NCBI RefSeq assembly: GCF_036014195.1
Contig: NZ_CP107918.1
Span: 6,758,001-6,822,000, forward strand
Length of the DNA stretch: 64,000 nucleotides
Direction of reading: 5' to 3'
Source: Streptomyces sp. NBC_00442
GTDB lineage: Bacteria; Actinomycetota; Actinomycetes; Streptomycetales; Streptomycetaceae
Shown here: piece by piece, positions 41,441 through 50,711 of the stretch
Position numbering within the stretch: the first letter of the stretch is position 1
Layout of the letters: the number at the start of each line of letters is the position of its first letter
Notes under the pieces: generated by a model
Told to the model about the DNA's origin: nothing
Databases searched by the model: none
What the model saw: only the letters and a program-made list of their open reading frames with translations
Made by a program: the position numbers and the translations under genes

Positions 41441-41459
41441 GGGGCGCGGGGAACTGCGC
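41441..41459 (+). repeat. Interspersed intergenic repeat, family B
   Basis: GGGGCGCGGGGAACTGCGC recurs exactly at 48812-48830 and inverted at 48717-48735. All copies are intergenic. A GGGGCTTCGCCCC hairpin lies about 50 bases to the right, in the same gap. Confidence 0.75.
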
Positions 41460-41530
41460 GAGAAGCGTCCACGGTCCGCAGGCGAAGGCGGGGTTGCGGG
41501 GCTTCGCCCCGGGATCTGGCGTGGCCGGGG

Positions 41531-42184
41531 TCAGAAGCCGGGGCCGCCCGCGCGGTCGCCCGCGGCGGCGAGGCGGCCCCAGAGGAGATCCGCCAGCGAC
41601 CGCACCAACTCCGCGCGCGAGCAAGGCCGTTCACCCAGCCACCAGTCGCCCGCCGCGTGCATCATGCCGACGATCCCATGGCCCCACACCCGCGCGAGCA
41701 CCTCGCTGCCCGGCCCGAGGTCGATCCGCTCGGCTATGACCACGCCGAGGTCCTCGCCCATGCGGCGCAGCAGCGGCGCCGAGTGGCGCCCCACGTCGAA
41801 GCCCTGCTCGGACTCGGGCGCCGGCGCGTCCTCCGCGGGGTGCATCAGGAACCGGTAGACCTGGGGCCGCGCCTCGATCGCCGCGAGATAGGTGTCCAGG
41901 GTCGCCTCGACCCGCTCGCGCCGGCCGGCCGGTGCGTCGAGCGCGGCCCGCAACGCGGCGAGCAGGGCGTCGGTGTGCCGCGTGGCCAGCGCGCGGTAGA
42001 GGCCGCCCTTGTCGCCGAAGTGGCGGTAGAGGATGGGCTTGGTGATGCCGGCCTCCGCCGCGATCGCGTTCATCGAGGCCTTGGGGCCGTCCCGCAGGAC
42101 CACCCGGTCCGCCGCCTCCAGGAGTTCGCGCCGCCGGCGCTGGGCCGCCGTGCGCTGCTGCTCGGCCTGCTGCGTGGTCTCCAT
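41531..42184 (-). CDS. TetR-family transcriptional regulator
   Basis: The 217-residue protein starts at ATG 42184 behind GGAGACG. The HTH (residues about 20-60) includes SMNAIAAEAGITKPILYRHF. The C-terminal domain has an RVWGHGIVGMMHAAGDWWL stretch typical of TetR regulators of fatty acid metabolism in actinobacteria. It is divergent from an acyl-CoA dehydrogenase gene, and a GTTAC/GTAAC dyad lies in between, so it probably controls that gene. Confidence 0.92.
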   Translation of the reverse strand: METTQQAEQQRTAAQRRRRELLEAADRVVLRDGPKASMNAIAAEAGITKPILYRHFGDKGGLYRALATRHTDALLAALRAALDAPAGRRERVEATLDTYLAAIEARPQVYRFLMHPAEDAPAPESEQGFDVGRHSAPLLRRMGEDLGVVIAERIDLGPGSEVLARVWGHGIVGMMHAAGDWWLGERPCSRAELVRSLADLLWGRLAAAGDRAGGPGF

Positions 42185-42291
42185 GGGTTCGTCTCCCCGC
42201 CCGTACCGCGTCTTCCGTGGGTTCCCGGTCTCGAAAGCCTTGCGCAACGTAACACTCCGCCCGTACCGGACGCTGCGGGGCCGAAGGCCGG

Positions 42292-42338
42292 TTGACAGCG
42301 GCTACCCGCCGGTAACAGACTGCGGTTACCGCAAGTAA
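42292..42338 (+). promoter_or_regulatory. Promoter and TetR operator before acyl-CoA dehydrogenase gene
   Basis: A consensus TTGACA lies at 42292-42297, and a -10-like TAACAG or CAGACT lies around 42313-42321. Two overlapping dyads follow: GGTAAC/GTTACC (42311-42330) and GTTAC-CGCAA-GTAAC (42325-42339). The arrangement suggests repression of this promoter by the divergently encoded TetR protein. Confidence 0.55.
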
Positions 42339-42360
42339 CGCAGGGAGTGGTGGAGGGGAC

Positions 42361-43590
42361 ATGGCCGAGTTCACGATGGATCTCAACGACGACCAGAAGC
42401 AGGTCCGGGACTGGCTGCACGGATTCGCCAAGGACGTGATCCGGCCCGCCGCCGCCGAGTGGGACGAGCGCGAGGAGACTCCCTGGCCGGTCATCCAGGA
42501 AGCCGCCAAGGTCGGAATCTACTCCCTCGACTTCTATGCGCAGCAGTTCTTCGACCCGACCGGTCTCGGCATCCCGGTCGCCATGGAGGAGCTGTTCTGG
42601 GGCGATGCGGGCATCGCGCTCTCCATCGTCGGCACCGGCCTCGCCGCCGTCGGCGTCCTCGCCAACGGCACCGAGGAGCAGATCGGTACCTGGATCCCCC
42701 AGATGTACGGCGATGTGACCGACGTCAAGGTAGCCGCCTTCTGTTCCTCCGAGCCGGACGCGGGGTCCGACGTCGCCTCGATGCGCACCCGCGCCGTGTA
42801 CGACGAGGCCAAGGACGAGTGGGTCCTGAACGGCACCAAGACCTGGGCGACCAACGGCGGTATCGCCAATGTGCACGTCGTCGTCGCGGTCGTCGACCCC
42901 GACCTCGGCTCCAAGGGCCACGCCTCCTTCATCGTGCCGCCGAACACCCCGGGCCTCAGCCAGGGTCAGAAGTTCAAGAAGCACGGCATCCGCGCCTCCC
43001 ACACCGCCGAGGTCGTCCTCGAAGACGTGCGCGTTCCCGGGCACTGCCTGCTCGGCGGCAAGGAGAAGCTCGACGAGCGGCTCGCCCGCTCCCGTGAAAA
43101 GGCGAAGGCGGGCGGGGGCGAGAGGGTGAAGAACGCCGCCATGGCCACCTTCGAGGCGTCCCGCCCGGCCGTCGGCGCGATGGCGGTCGGCACCGCGCGG
43201 GCCGCGTACGACTACGCCCTCGAATACGCCAAGACCCGCGAGCAGTTCGGCCGCCCCATCATCGACAACCAGGGCATCGCCTTCCAGCTCGCCGACATGC
43301 GCACCCGGATCGACGCGGCCCGCCTCCTGGTGTGGCGCGCGTCCTGGATGGCGACCACGGGCAAGAAGTTCGAGTCGGCCGAGGGCTCGATGTCCAAGCT
43401 GTACGCGAGCGAGACGGCCAAGAAGGTCACCGCCCAGGCGATCCAGATCCTCGGCGGCAACGGCTACACGCGCGAATACCCGGTGGAGCGAATGCACCGG
43501 GACGCCGCGATCTACACCATTTTCGAGGGCACCAGCGAGATCCAGCGGCTCGTCATCGCCCGCACCCTGTCGGGCATGCCGATCCGCTAG
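42361..43590 (+). CDS. Acyl-CoA dehydrogenase
   Basis: The 409-residue flavoenzyme introduces the alpha-beta double bond in acyl-CoA. The catalytic Glu region is near [23 protein letters not shown] contacts include [17 protein letters not shown] and [14 protein letters not shown], and [20 protein letters not shown] is the family signature. The chain-length preference cannot be deduced. It is probably under the divergent TetR regulator. Confidence 0.95.
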   Translation: MAEFTMDLNDDQKQVRDWLHGFAKDVIRPAAAEWDEREETPWPVIQEAAKVGIYSLDFYAQQFFDPTGLGIPVAMEELFWGDAGIALSIVGTGLAAVGVLANGTEEQIGTWIPQMYGDVTDVKVAAFCSSEPDAGSDVASMRTRAVYDEAKDEWVLNGTKTWATNGGIANVHVVVAVVDPDLGSKGHASFIVPPNTPGLSQGQKFKKHGIRASHTAEVVLEDVRVPGHCLLGGKEKLDERLARSREKAKAGGGERVKNAAMATFEASRPAVGAMAVGTARAAYDYALEYAKTREQFGRPIIDNQGIAFQLADMRTRIDAARLLVWRASWMATTGKKFESAEGSMSKLYASETAKKVTAQAIQILGGNGYTREYPVERMHRDAAIYTIFEGTSEIQRLVIARTLSGMPIR

Positions 43591-43599
43591 CGGCCGGTA

Positions 43600-43643
43600 C
43601 GCGAAGGTGCCCCGACCTCGTCCGAGGCCGGGGCACCTTCGCG
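43600..43643. terminator. 15-bp bidirectional terminator hairpin
   Basis: CGCGAAGGTGCCCCG at 43600-43614 pairs perfectly with CGGGGCACCTTCGCG at 43629-43643. It lies between the convergent acyl-CoA dehydrogenase and glutathione peroxidase genes and can serve both. Confidence 0.85.
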
Positions 43644-43656
43644 TCGTGGAGCCGCG

Positions 43657-44145
43657 TCAGGCGGGCAGGTTGGCCTCGATGAGGGCGACGACCTCGGGGG
43701 CGTCCGGCTCCGTGCGCGGACGGATGCGGGCGGCCACCTCGCCCTGCGGGGAGAGCAGGAACTTCTCGAAGTTCCACTGGATGTCGCCGGCCTCGCCGTC
43801 GGCGTCCGCCGTCTTCGTCAGCTCCGCATACAGCGGGTGGCGGGTCTCGCCGTTCACGTCGCTCTTCTCCAGCAGCGGGAAGGTCACGCCGTACGTCGCC
43901 GAGCAGAACGTGCCGATCTCCTCGGCGGTGCCGGGCTCCTGGCCGCCGAACTGGTTGCACGGCACGCCGAGCACGGTCAGGCCGCGCTGCCCGTACTGCT
44001 CCTGAAGGCGCTCAAGGCCGGCGTACTGGGGGGTCAGACCGCACTTGGACGCCACGTTCACCACGAGCACGGCACGGCCCTTGAAATCGGCGAGCGAGGT
44101 CGGCTCGCCGGACAGGGTGCGCAGCGGGATGTCGTACAGGCTCAT
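43657..44145 (-). CDS. Glutathione peroxidase family thiol peroxidase
   Basis: The 162-residue enzyme has the peroxidatic Cys in VASKCGLTPQ, Gln in VPCNQFGGQEPG (which also holds a second Cys), and Trp-Asn in WNFEKFLL, completing the GPx tetrad. As actinomycetes lack glutathione, a thioredoxin- or mycothiol-linked peroxidase activity is more likely (inference). It lies 31 bases after thioesterase gene tesB in the same direction. Confidence 0.94.
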   Translation of the reverse strand: MSLYDIPLRTLSGEPTSLADFKGRAVLVVNVASKCGLTPQYAGLERLQEQYGQRGLTVLGVPCNQFGGQEPGTAEEIGTFCSATYGVTFPLLEKSDVNGETRHPLYAELTKTADADGEAGDIQWNFEKFLLSPQGEVAARIRPRTEPDAPEVVALIEANLPA

Positions 44146-44176
44146 CGGTAACTCCTTCTGGGAAAAGGTGAGTTGA

Positions 44177-45058
44177 TCAGTCGGCGGCGGGGGTCAGGGG
44201 GCGGAAGAGACCCTCCTGGACCACCGAAACCAGCAGGTCGCCCGCGCGGTTGTAGATCCGGCCACGGGCGAGGCCCCGGCCGCCCGTCGAGACGGGGGAC
44301 TCCTGGTCGTACAGGAACCATTCGTCGGCGCGGAACGGGCGGTGGAACCACATCGCGTGGTCGAGCGAGGCCATGTCGAAGCCGCGCGGCCCCCACAGCG
44401 GCTCGACCGGGATGCGCACCGCGTCCAGGAGCGTCATGTCGCTCGCGTACGTCAGCGCGCAGGTGTGCACCAGCGGGTCGTCGCCGAGCGGGCCGACCGC
44501 CCGCATCCAGACCGCGCTGCGCGGATCGGCGCCCTTGATCTCCTCGGGCGTCCAGCGCAGCCCGTCCACGTACCGGATGTCGAACGGCTGGCGGCGCGCC
44601 ATCCGCTCCAGGGCCTCCGGCAGCGCGCCCAGGTGCTCGCGGATCTCCTCGGTGACCGTGGGCAGCGACTCCGGCTCGGGGAAGTCGAGGCGCGGCGGGA
44701 GCTGGTGCTCGATGCTGCCGTGCTCCGGGCGGTGGAACGACGCCGTCAGGTTGAAGATCGTGCGGCCCTGCTGCACCGCCGTGACCCGCCGGGTGGTGAA
44801 GGACCGCCCGTCGCGCACCCGCTCCACCTGGTAGACGATCGGCACACCGGGACGGCCCGGCCGCAGGAAGTAGGCGTGCAGCGAGTGCACCGGGCGCTCG
44901 CCGTCCGTGGTGCGCCCGGCCGCGACGAGGGCCTGGCCCGCGACCTGGCCGCCGAAGACCCGCTGGAGGGACTCCTCGGGGCTTCGGCCGCGGAAGATGT
45001 TGACCTCGATCTGTTCGAGGTCGAGCAGATCGACGAGTCTCTCCGCCGGGTTGGTCAT
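44177..45058 (-). CDS. tesB: Acyl-CoA thioesterase II
   Basis: The 293-residue double hot-dog protein hydrolyses acyl-CoA. It shows FRGRSPEESLQRVFGGQVAG near residue 22, VHSLHAYFLRPGRPG, and in the second half SLDHAMWFHRPFRADEWFL with the catalytic Asp of the family. The length is typical of TesB. It may form an operon with the glutathione peroxidase gene downstream. Confidence 0.94.
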   Translation of the reverse strand: MTNPAERLVDLLDLEQIEVNIFRGRSPEESLQRVFGGQVAGQALVAAGRTTDGERPVHSLHAYFLRPGRPGVPIVYQVERVRDGRSFTTRRVTAVQQGRTIFNLTASFHRPEHGSIEHQLPPRLDFPEPESLPTVTEEIREHLGALPEALERMARRQPFDIRYVDGLRWTPEEIKGADPRSAVWMRAVGPLGDDPLVHTCALTYASDMTLLDAVRIPVEPLWGPRGFDMASLDHAMWFHRPFRADEWFLYDQESPVSTGGRGLARGRIYNRAGDLLVSVVQEGLFRPLTPAAD

Positions 45059-45094
45059 GACGTCGCGGTCCTCTCCGGAACAGGGGGGTGGGGG

Positions 45095-47608
45095 TCAGAG
45101 TTCGCCGACGGCGGTGACGCGCAGCACCGCGCGGCCCTCCTCGTCGGAGGCCGCCAGGTCGACCTCCGCGCCGATGCCCCATCCGTGGTCGCCGTTCGGA
45201 TCGGCGAACGCCTGGCGGACGCGCCACAGGCCGTGTGCCGCGTCCTCCTCGATGGAGAGCAGCTTGGGGCCGCGCGCGTCGGGCCCGGTGCCCAGGTCGT
45301 CGTACTCGTCCCAGTACTTGTCCATCGCCTCGCCCCATGCGTCCGCGTCCCAGCCGGACTCCGCGTCCAGTTCGCCGAGCGCGGTGAGGTTGTCGAGGGC
45401 CGCGAGCTCCACGCGGCGGAACATCGCGTTGCGCACGAGCACCCGGAAGGCGCGGGCGTTGGCCGTGACCGGCTTGACCTCGTCGGCCTTCTCCTGCGCC
45501 TCCTCGGCGGTCTGCACCTCGGGGTTGGCGAGCTGTTCCCACTCGTCCAGGAGCGAGGAGTCGACCTGGCGCACCATCTCGCCGAGCCACGCGATGAGGT
45601 CTTCGAGATCCTCGGTCTTCAGGTCGTCCGGGATGGTGTGGTCGAGCGCCTTGTACGCGCTCGCCAGATAGCGCAGGACGATGCCCTCGGTGCGCGCCAG
45701 CTCGTACCAGGAGGTGAACTCCGTGAAGGTGAGTGCCCGTTCGTACATGTCACGGATGACGGACTTCGGCGACACCGGGTGGTCGCCGACCCACGGGTGC
45801 GACGTCTTGTAGACGTTGTACGCGTGCCACAGCAGCTCTTCCAGCGGCTTCGGGTACGAGATGTCCTGGAGCCGCTCCATGCGCTCCTCGTACTCGACGC
45901 CGTCCGCCTTCATCTGTCCGACGGCCTCGCCGCGCGCCTTGTTCTGCATGGCGGCGAGGATCTGGCGCGGATCGTCCAGGGTCGACTCGACGACCGAGAC
46001 CATGTCGAGCGCGTACGACGGCGACTCCACGTCCAGGAGGTCGAAGGCGGCGAGCGCGAACGTGGACAGCGGCTGGTTCAGCGCGAAGTCCTGCTGGAGG
46101 TCGACGGTGAGCCGGATCGTGCGGCCCTCGGCGTCCGGTGTGTCCAGCTGCTCCACCACACCGCCATCGAGCAGCGAGCGGTAGATCGCGATGGCCCGGC
46201 GGATGTGCCGCAGCTGCGCCTTGCGCGGCTCGTGGTTGTCCTCCAGGAGGTGGCGCATGGCCTCGAAGGCGTTGCCCGGCCGGGCGATCACCGAGAGCAG
46301 CATGATGTTGGTGACCCTGAAGCGCGAGGTCAGCGGCTCGGGCTCGGAGCCGATCAGCTTCTCGAAGGTGGTGTCCGACCAGCCCACGAAGCCCTCGGGT
46401 GCCTTCTTGCGAACCACCTTGCGGCGCTTCTTCGGGTCGTCGCCCGCCTTGGCGAGCGCCTTCTCGTTCTCGATGACGTGCTCGGGCGCCTGCGCCACGA
46501 CATAGCCCGCCGTGTCGAAGCCGGCCCGGCCGGCGCGCCCCGCGATCTGGTGGAACTCGCGGGCCCGCAGGGTGCGTACGCGCGTGCCGTCGTACTTCGT
46601 CAGAGCCGTGAACAGCACCGTGCGGATGGGGACGTTGACGCCGACGCCGAGGGTGTCGGTGCCGCAGATGACCTTCAACAGGCCCGCCTGCGCCAGCTTT
46701 TCGACCAGCCGGCGGTACTTGGGCAGCATCCCCGCGTGGTGCACGCCGATGCCGTGCCGGACGTAACGGGACAGGTTCTGGCCGAACTTGGTGGTGAAGC
46801 GGAAGTTGCCGATCAGGTCGGCGATCTTGTCCTTCTCCTCGCGCGTACACATGTTGATCGACATCAGCGACTGCGCCCGCTCGACCGCCTGGGCCTGCGT
46901 GAAGTGCACGATGTAGACCGGCGCCTGCCGGGTCTCGAGCAGCTCGGTCAGCGTCTCCGTGATGGGTGTCGTCACGTACTCGTACGAGAGAGGCACGGGC
47001 CGGGTCGCCGAGCGGACCACCGCGGTCTCGCGGCCGGTGCGGCGCGTCAGGTCCTTCTCGAACATCGCGACGTCGCCGAGCGTGGCCGACATCAGGACGA
47101 ACTGGGCCTGCGGCAGCTCCAGGATCGGGATCTGCCAGGCCCAGCCGCGGTCGCCCTCGGCGTAGAAGTGGAACTCGTCCATGACGACCTGGCCGATGTC
47201 GGCGTGCTTGCCGTCGCGCAGCGCGATCGAGGCGAGCACCTCGGCGGTGCAGCAGATGACGGGCGCGTCCGCGTTGACGGAGGCGTCACCGGTCAGCATG
47301 CCGACGTTCTCGGTGCCGAAGAGCTTGCACAGGTCGAAGAACTTCTCCGAGACCAGCGCCTTGATCGGCGCGGTGTAGAAGGTGACCTCGTCCCGGGCCA
47401 GCGCCGCGAAGTGCGCGCCCGCCGCCACCAGGCTCTTTCCGGAGCCCGTCGGGGTGGAAAGGATCACGTTGGCCCCGGACACGACCTCGATCAGCGCCTC
47501 CTCCTGGGCCGGGTACAGGGTGATGCCCTGGCCCTCGGCCCAGGTGGAGAAGGCCTCGAAGAGGGCATCGGGGTCGGCACTCGGCGGCAGCTGATCGATA
47601 AGGGTCAC
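45095..47608 (-). CDS. Ski2-like DEAD/DEAH-box helicase with DUF3516
   Basis: The 837-residue protein (GTG start, MTLIDQLPPSADPDALFEAF) has a Q-like ITLYPAQEEAL motif, Walker A TPTGSGKS (about residue 52), motif II DEFH, motif III SATLGD, and motif VI HQIAGRAGRAGFD, followed by the DUF3516 C-terminal region. Related to RNA helicases of the Ski2/Mtr4 group, it probably acts in RNA turnover or surveillance in actinobacteria. The upstream extension beyond 47608 is rich in rare composition and was not used. Confidence 0.93.
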   Translation of the reverse strand: MTLIDQLPPSADPDALFEAFSTWAEGQGITLYPAQEEALIEVVSGANVILSTPTGSGKSLVAAGAHFAALARDEVTFYTAPIKALVSEKFFDLCKLFGTENVGMLTGDASVNADAPVICCTAEVLASIALRDGKHADIGQVVMDEFHFYAEGDRGWAWQIPILELPQAQFVLMSATLGDVAMFEKDLTRRTGRETAVVRSATRPVPLSYEYVTTPITETLTELLETRQAPVYIVHFTQAQAVERAQSLMSINMCTREEKDKIADLIGNFRFTTKFGQNLSRYVRHGIGVHHAGMLPKYRRLVEKLAQAGLLKVICGTDTLGVGVNVPIRTVLFTALTKYDGTRVRTLRAREFHQIAGRAGRAGFDTAGYVVAQAPEHVIENEKALAKAGDDPKKRRKVVRKKAPEGFVGWSDTTFEKLIGSEPEPLTSRFRVTNIMLLSVIARPGNAFEAMRHLLEDNHEPRKAQLRHIRRAIAIYRSLLDGGVVEQLDTPDAEGRTIRLTVDLQQDFALNQPLSTFALAAFDLLDVESPSYALDMVSVVESTLDDPRQILAAMQNKARGEAVGQMKADGVEYEERMERLQDISYPKPLEELLWHAYNVYKTSHPWVGDHPVSPKSVIRDMYERALTFTEFTSWYELARTEGIVLRYLASAYKALDHTIPDDLKTEDLEDLIAWLGEMVRQVDSSLLDEWEQLANPEVQTAEEAQEKADEVKPVTANARAFRVLVRNAMFRRVELAALDNLTALGELDAESGWDADAWGEAMDKYWDEYDDLGTGPDARGPKLLSIEEDAAHGLWRVRQAFADPNGDHGWGIGAEVDLAASDEEGRAVLRVTAVGEL

Positions 47609-47751
47609 GCCCCCATCTTGCCTGGCCGGGCCCGTAAGCGGGAACCGGCCGCCGACGCGAAGATCATCGCAGGTAGGCTGCCAGCTCGGCCCGTCCACGG
47701 ACGGGCCGTCAACTGTGCGCACGAGCAAGAGGAATGGGGCGGGGCGCGGCC

Positions 47752-48543
47752 ATGATGGGACCAGCTCACTCACTGTCGGGGGCCGCGGCCTGGCTCGGGG
47801 TGGGCGCGGCAGCGGCCGCCTACGGGCACCCCATGCCGTGGCCGGTGCTCGTCGTGGGCGCCCTGATCACGGCGGGCGCGGCGCTGGCGCCCGACCTCGA
47901 CCACAAGTCGGCGACGATCTCGCGCGCGTTCGGGCCGGTGTCCAAGGCCCTGTGCGGCATCGTCGACGACCTCTCGCACGCGGTCTACAAGGCGACCCGG
48001 GGGCCCGGTGACCCGCGCCGCAACGGCGGTCACCGCACGCTGACCCACACCTGGCTGTGGGCCGTCCTGATCGGGGCGGGTGCCTCGGCGGCGGCGGTGT
48101 TCGGCGGGCGCTGGGCGGTCCTCGCCATCCTCTTCGTGCATCTGGTTCTCGCGGTGGAGGGCCTGCTGTGGAGGGCCGCGCGGGTCTCCAGCGACGTCCT
48201 CGTGTGGCTGCTCGGCGCGACGAGTGCGTGGATCCTGGCCGGCGTCCTCGACAAGCCCGGCAACGGCTCGGACTGGCTGTTCAGCGGCCCCGGCCAGGAG
48301 TACCTGTGGCTGGGCCTGCCGATCGTCCTCGGCGCGCTGGTCCACGACATCGGCGACGCCCTGACGGTCTCGGGCTGCCCGATCCTGTGGCCCATCCCGC
48401 TCGGCCGCAAGCGCTGGGCTCCGCTCGGTCCGCCGAAGGGGATGCGGTTCCGTGCCGGGAGCTGGGTCGAGCTGAAGGTGCTGATGCCGGTGTTCATGAT
48501 CCTGGGTGGGGTGGGGGCGGCTGGGGCCCTGAACTTCATCTGA
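47752..48543 (+). CDS. YdjM-like membrane-bound metal-dependent hydrolase (DUF457)
   Basis: The 263-residue polytopic protein begins MMGPAHSLSGAAAWLGVGAA. The His/Asp motifs typical of the family are GPAHS, APDLDHKSATI, HRTLTHTW and LVHDIGDALT, each next to a membrane helix. The family (LexA-regulated YdjM in E. coli) is of unclear physiological role, perhaps lipid-related. ATG 47752 or 47755 may be the start. It is divergent from the helicase. Confidence 0.88.
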   Translation: MMGPAHSLSGAAAWLGVGAAAAAYGHPMPWPVLVVGALITAGAALAPDLDHKSATISRAFGPVSKALCGIVDDLSHAVYKATRGPGDPRRNGGHRTLTHTWLWAVLIGAGASAAAVFGGRWAVLAILFVHLVLAVEGLLWRAARVSSDVLVWLLGATSAWILAGVLDKPGNGSDWLFSGPGQEYLWLGLPIVLGALVHDIGDALTVSGCPILWPIPLGRKRWAPLGPPKGMRFRAGSWVELKVLMPVFMILGGVGAAGALNFI

Positions 48544-48716
48544 CCCGGGCCGGCGCGGGGCCTCGGGCACGAGGCCGTTCCTCTGGTCCTGTGCTCCTGC
48601 GGTCCTGTACCGCTGTGGCCCTACGGTGCTGTGGCTCTGCGGTGGTCCCGTTGTGGCTCCGCCACGGATTCCCCGGCCCCCATCCGCGGTCGGCCGCGGA
48701 CCGTGCGTGGCCGACC

Positions 48717-48830
48717 GCGCAGTTCCCCGCGCCCCTCAAGGGCGTCGCCGCCCCCTCGGGCGGCGGCGAGCCGGTCCTGACTGTCCGGTTCCGGGTGGGT
48801 GGACCCGGTCGGGGGCGCGGGGAACTGCGC
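48717..48830. repeat. Two inverted copies of family B repeat forming a long hairpin
   Basis: GCGCAGTTCCCCGCGCCCC at 48717-48735 and its exact complement at 48812-48830 face each other around 76 bases, inside the 386-base gap before the ABC exporter genes. The gap also contains GCTGTGG/CTGCGGT-type short repeats near 48590-48655 and no gene. Confidence 0.75.
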
Positions 48831-48929
48831 GACGAGCCATGTGAGGGCCGCGGTGGCAGGGGAGGCGCCGGGGGCCGGGCGCAGGCCCGGTGGGACGGGG
48901 TCGCTGAGTACCCCGCACCGCACCGCGGG

Positions 48930-50711
48930 TCATCCGTGCCAGGACTGCCACAGCGCCGCGTACGCCCCGCCCGCCCCCACCAGCTCCTCATGGCTGCCGA
49001 GCTCCGTGATGCGCCCGCGTTCCACCACCGCGATGACGTCCGCGTCGTGCGCGGTGTGCAGGCGGTGCGCGATCGCCACGACCGTGCGGCCGTCCAGGAC
49101 GCGGGCCAGGGAACGTTCCAGATGGCGCGCGGCGCGGGGATCGAGCAGGGAGGTCGCCTCGTCCAGGACCAGCGTGTGCGGGTCCGCGAGGACGAGCCGT
49201 GCCAGCGCGATCTGCTGGGCCTGCGCAGGCGTGAGGGACAGGCCGCCCGAGCCGACCTCCGTGGCGAGGCCGTCGTCGAGCGCCCGCGCCCACCCGTCCG
49301 CGTCGACCGCCCCCAGCGCCGCCCACAGCTCGGCGTCCTCGGCGCCCGCGCGAGCGAGCAGCAGGTTGTCGCGCAGCGAGCCCACGAAGACGTGGTGCTC
49401 CTGGTTGACCAGCGCCACGTGCTCGCGCACCCGTTCCGCCGGCATCCGCGACAGCTCCGCCGCACCGAGGGTGACCCGCCCCTCGCGGGGCGCGTAGATC
49501 CCGGCGAGCAGCCGGCCGAGCGTCGACTTGCCCGCCCCGGACGGCCCGACCAGGGCGACCCGGGTGCCCGGAGCCACCGAGAGCGACACCTCGTGCAGGA
49601 CGTCCACACCCTCGCGGTAGCCGAAGCGGACGTCGTCCGCCTCGACGTGCCGCCCGTCGGGCCGCACCCGCGCGTCACCGGCCGCCGGCTCGATGTCCCG
49701 GACGCCGACGAGCCGCCCGAGCGAGACCTGGGCCACCTGGAGCTCGTCGTACCAGCGCAGGATGAGCCCGACCGGCTCGACCAGCATCTGGGCGAGCAAC
49801 GCGCCCGTGGTCAGCTGGCCGACCGTGATCCAGTCCTTGAGGACGAAGACCCCGCCGATCGTCAGCACCGACACCATGATCGTCATGTGGGTGACGCTGA
49901 CCACGGGGAACAGCACCGAGCGCAGGAACAGCGTGTACCGCTCCCAGGCCGTCCACTCCTTGACCCGCTGGTCCGACAGCGCGATCCGGCGCGCCCCCAG
50001 GCGGTGGGCCTCGACGGTGCGCCCCGCATCGACCGTCTCGGTCAGGGCGGAGGCGACCGCCGCGTACCCGGCGGCCTCCGAGCGGTAGGCGGCCGGCGCG
50101 CGCCGGAAGTACCAGCGGCAGCCCACCACCAGCACCGGCAGTGCGACCAGCACGGCGAGGGCGAGCGGCGGAGCCGTGACACCGAGGGCGCCGAGCAGCA
50201 ACGCCGCCCACACCACACCGATGGCCAGTTGTGGCACGGCCTCGCGCATCGCGTTGGCCAGGCGGTCGATGTCCGTGGTGATCCGGGACAGCAGATCGCC
50301 GGTGCCCGCGCGCTCCAGGACGCCCGGCGGCAGCCCGACCGACCGCACCAGGAAGTCCTCGCGCAGATCGGCCAGCATCTCCTCACCGAGCATTCCGCCC
50401 CGCAGGCGCACCATGCGGACGAACACGGTCTGCACGATCAGGGCCACAGAGAACAGGACGGCCACGCGCCCGAGTTGGAGGTCGCGGACCCCCGTCGACA
50501 GGTCCTCGACGACACCGCCGAGGAGGTAGGGGCCGACCATCGACGCGATCACCGCGACGGCATTGGTCCCGATCAGGACGGCGAACGCCCTGCGGTGGCG
50601 CCGCATGAGTTCACCCACGTACGCCCGGACCGTGGCCGGCGTGCCCACGGGCAGGGTGGTGGCCGACTGCGGGGCCGCCGGGTCGTACTCCGGTACCGCC
50701 ACGCCGATCAT
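48930..50711 (-). CDS. ABC exporter half-transporter with intact Walker A and degenerate signature
   Basis: The 593-residue protein has a six-helix exporter membrane domain (about residues 40-320) and an ATP-binding domain with canonical Walker A GPSGAGKST, Walker B TLVLDEATSLLD and H-loop IAHRLHTAH. The signature motif, however, is LTPAQ instead of LSGGQ. The start ATG overlaps the stop of the partner gene. With that partner it should form a heterodimer with one functional ATP site. The cargo is unknown, perhaps a peptide or drug. Confidence 0.92.
   Translation of the reverse strand: MIGVAVPEYDPAAPQSATTLPVGTPATVRAYVGELMRRHRRAFAVLIGTNAVAVIASMVGPYLLGGVVEDLSTGVRDLQLGRVAVLFSVALIVQTVFVRMVRLRGGMLGEEMLADLREDFLVRSVGLPPGVLERAGTGDLLSRITTDIDRLANAMREAVPQLAIGVVWAALLLGALGVTAPPLALAVLVALPVLVVGCRWYFRRAPAAYRSEAAGYAAVASALTETVDAGRTVEAHRLGARRIALSDQRVKEWTAWERYTLFLRSVLFPVVSVTHMTIMVSVLTIGGVFVLKDWITVGQLTTGALLAQMLVEPVGLILRWYDELQVAQVSLGRLVGVRDIEPAAGDARVRPDGRHVEADDVRFGYREGVDVLHEVSLSVAPGTRVALVGPSGAGKSTLGRLLAGIYAPREGRVTLGAAELSRMPAERVREHVALVNQEHHVFVGSLRDNLLLARAGAEDAELWAALGAVDADGWARALDDGLATEVGSGGLSLTPAQAQQIALARLVLADPHTLVLDEATSLLDPRAARHLERSLARVLDGRTVVAIAHRLHTAHDADVIAVVERGRITELGSHEELVGAGGAYAALWQSWHG

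Noticed and set aside
44342..47755. 1137-codon rightward frame opposite the thioesterase and helicase genes
   Set aside because: It is a long antisense open frame caused by high GC. It crosses two real genes and has no recognisable domain.
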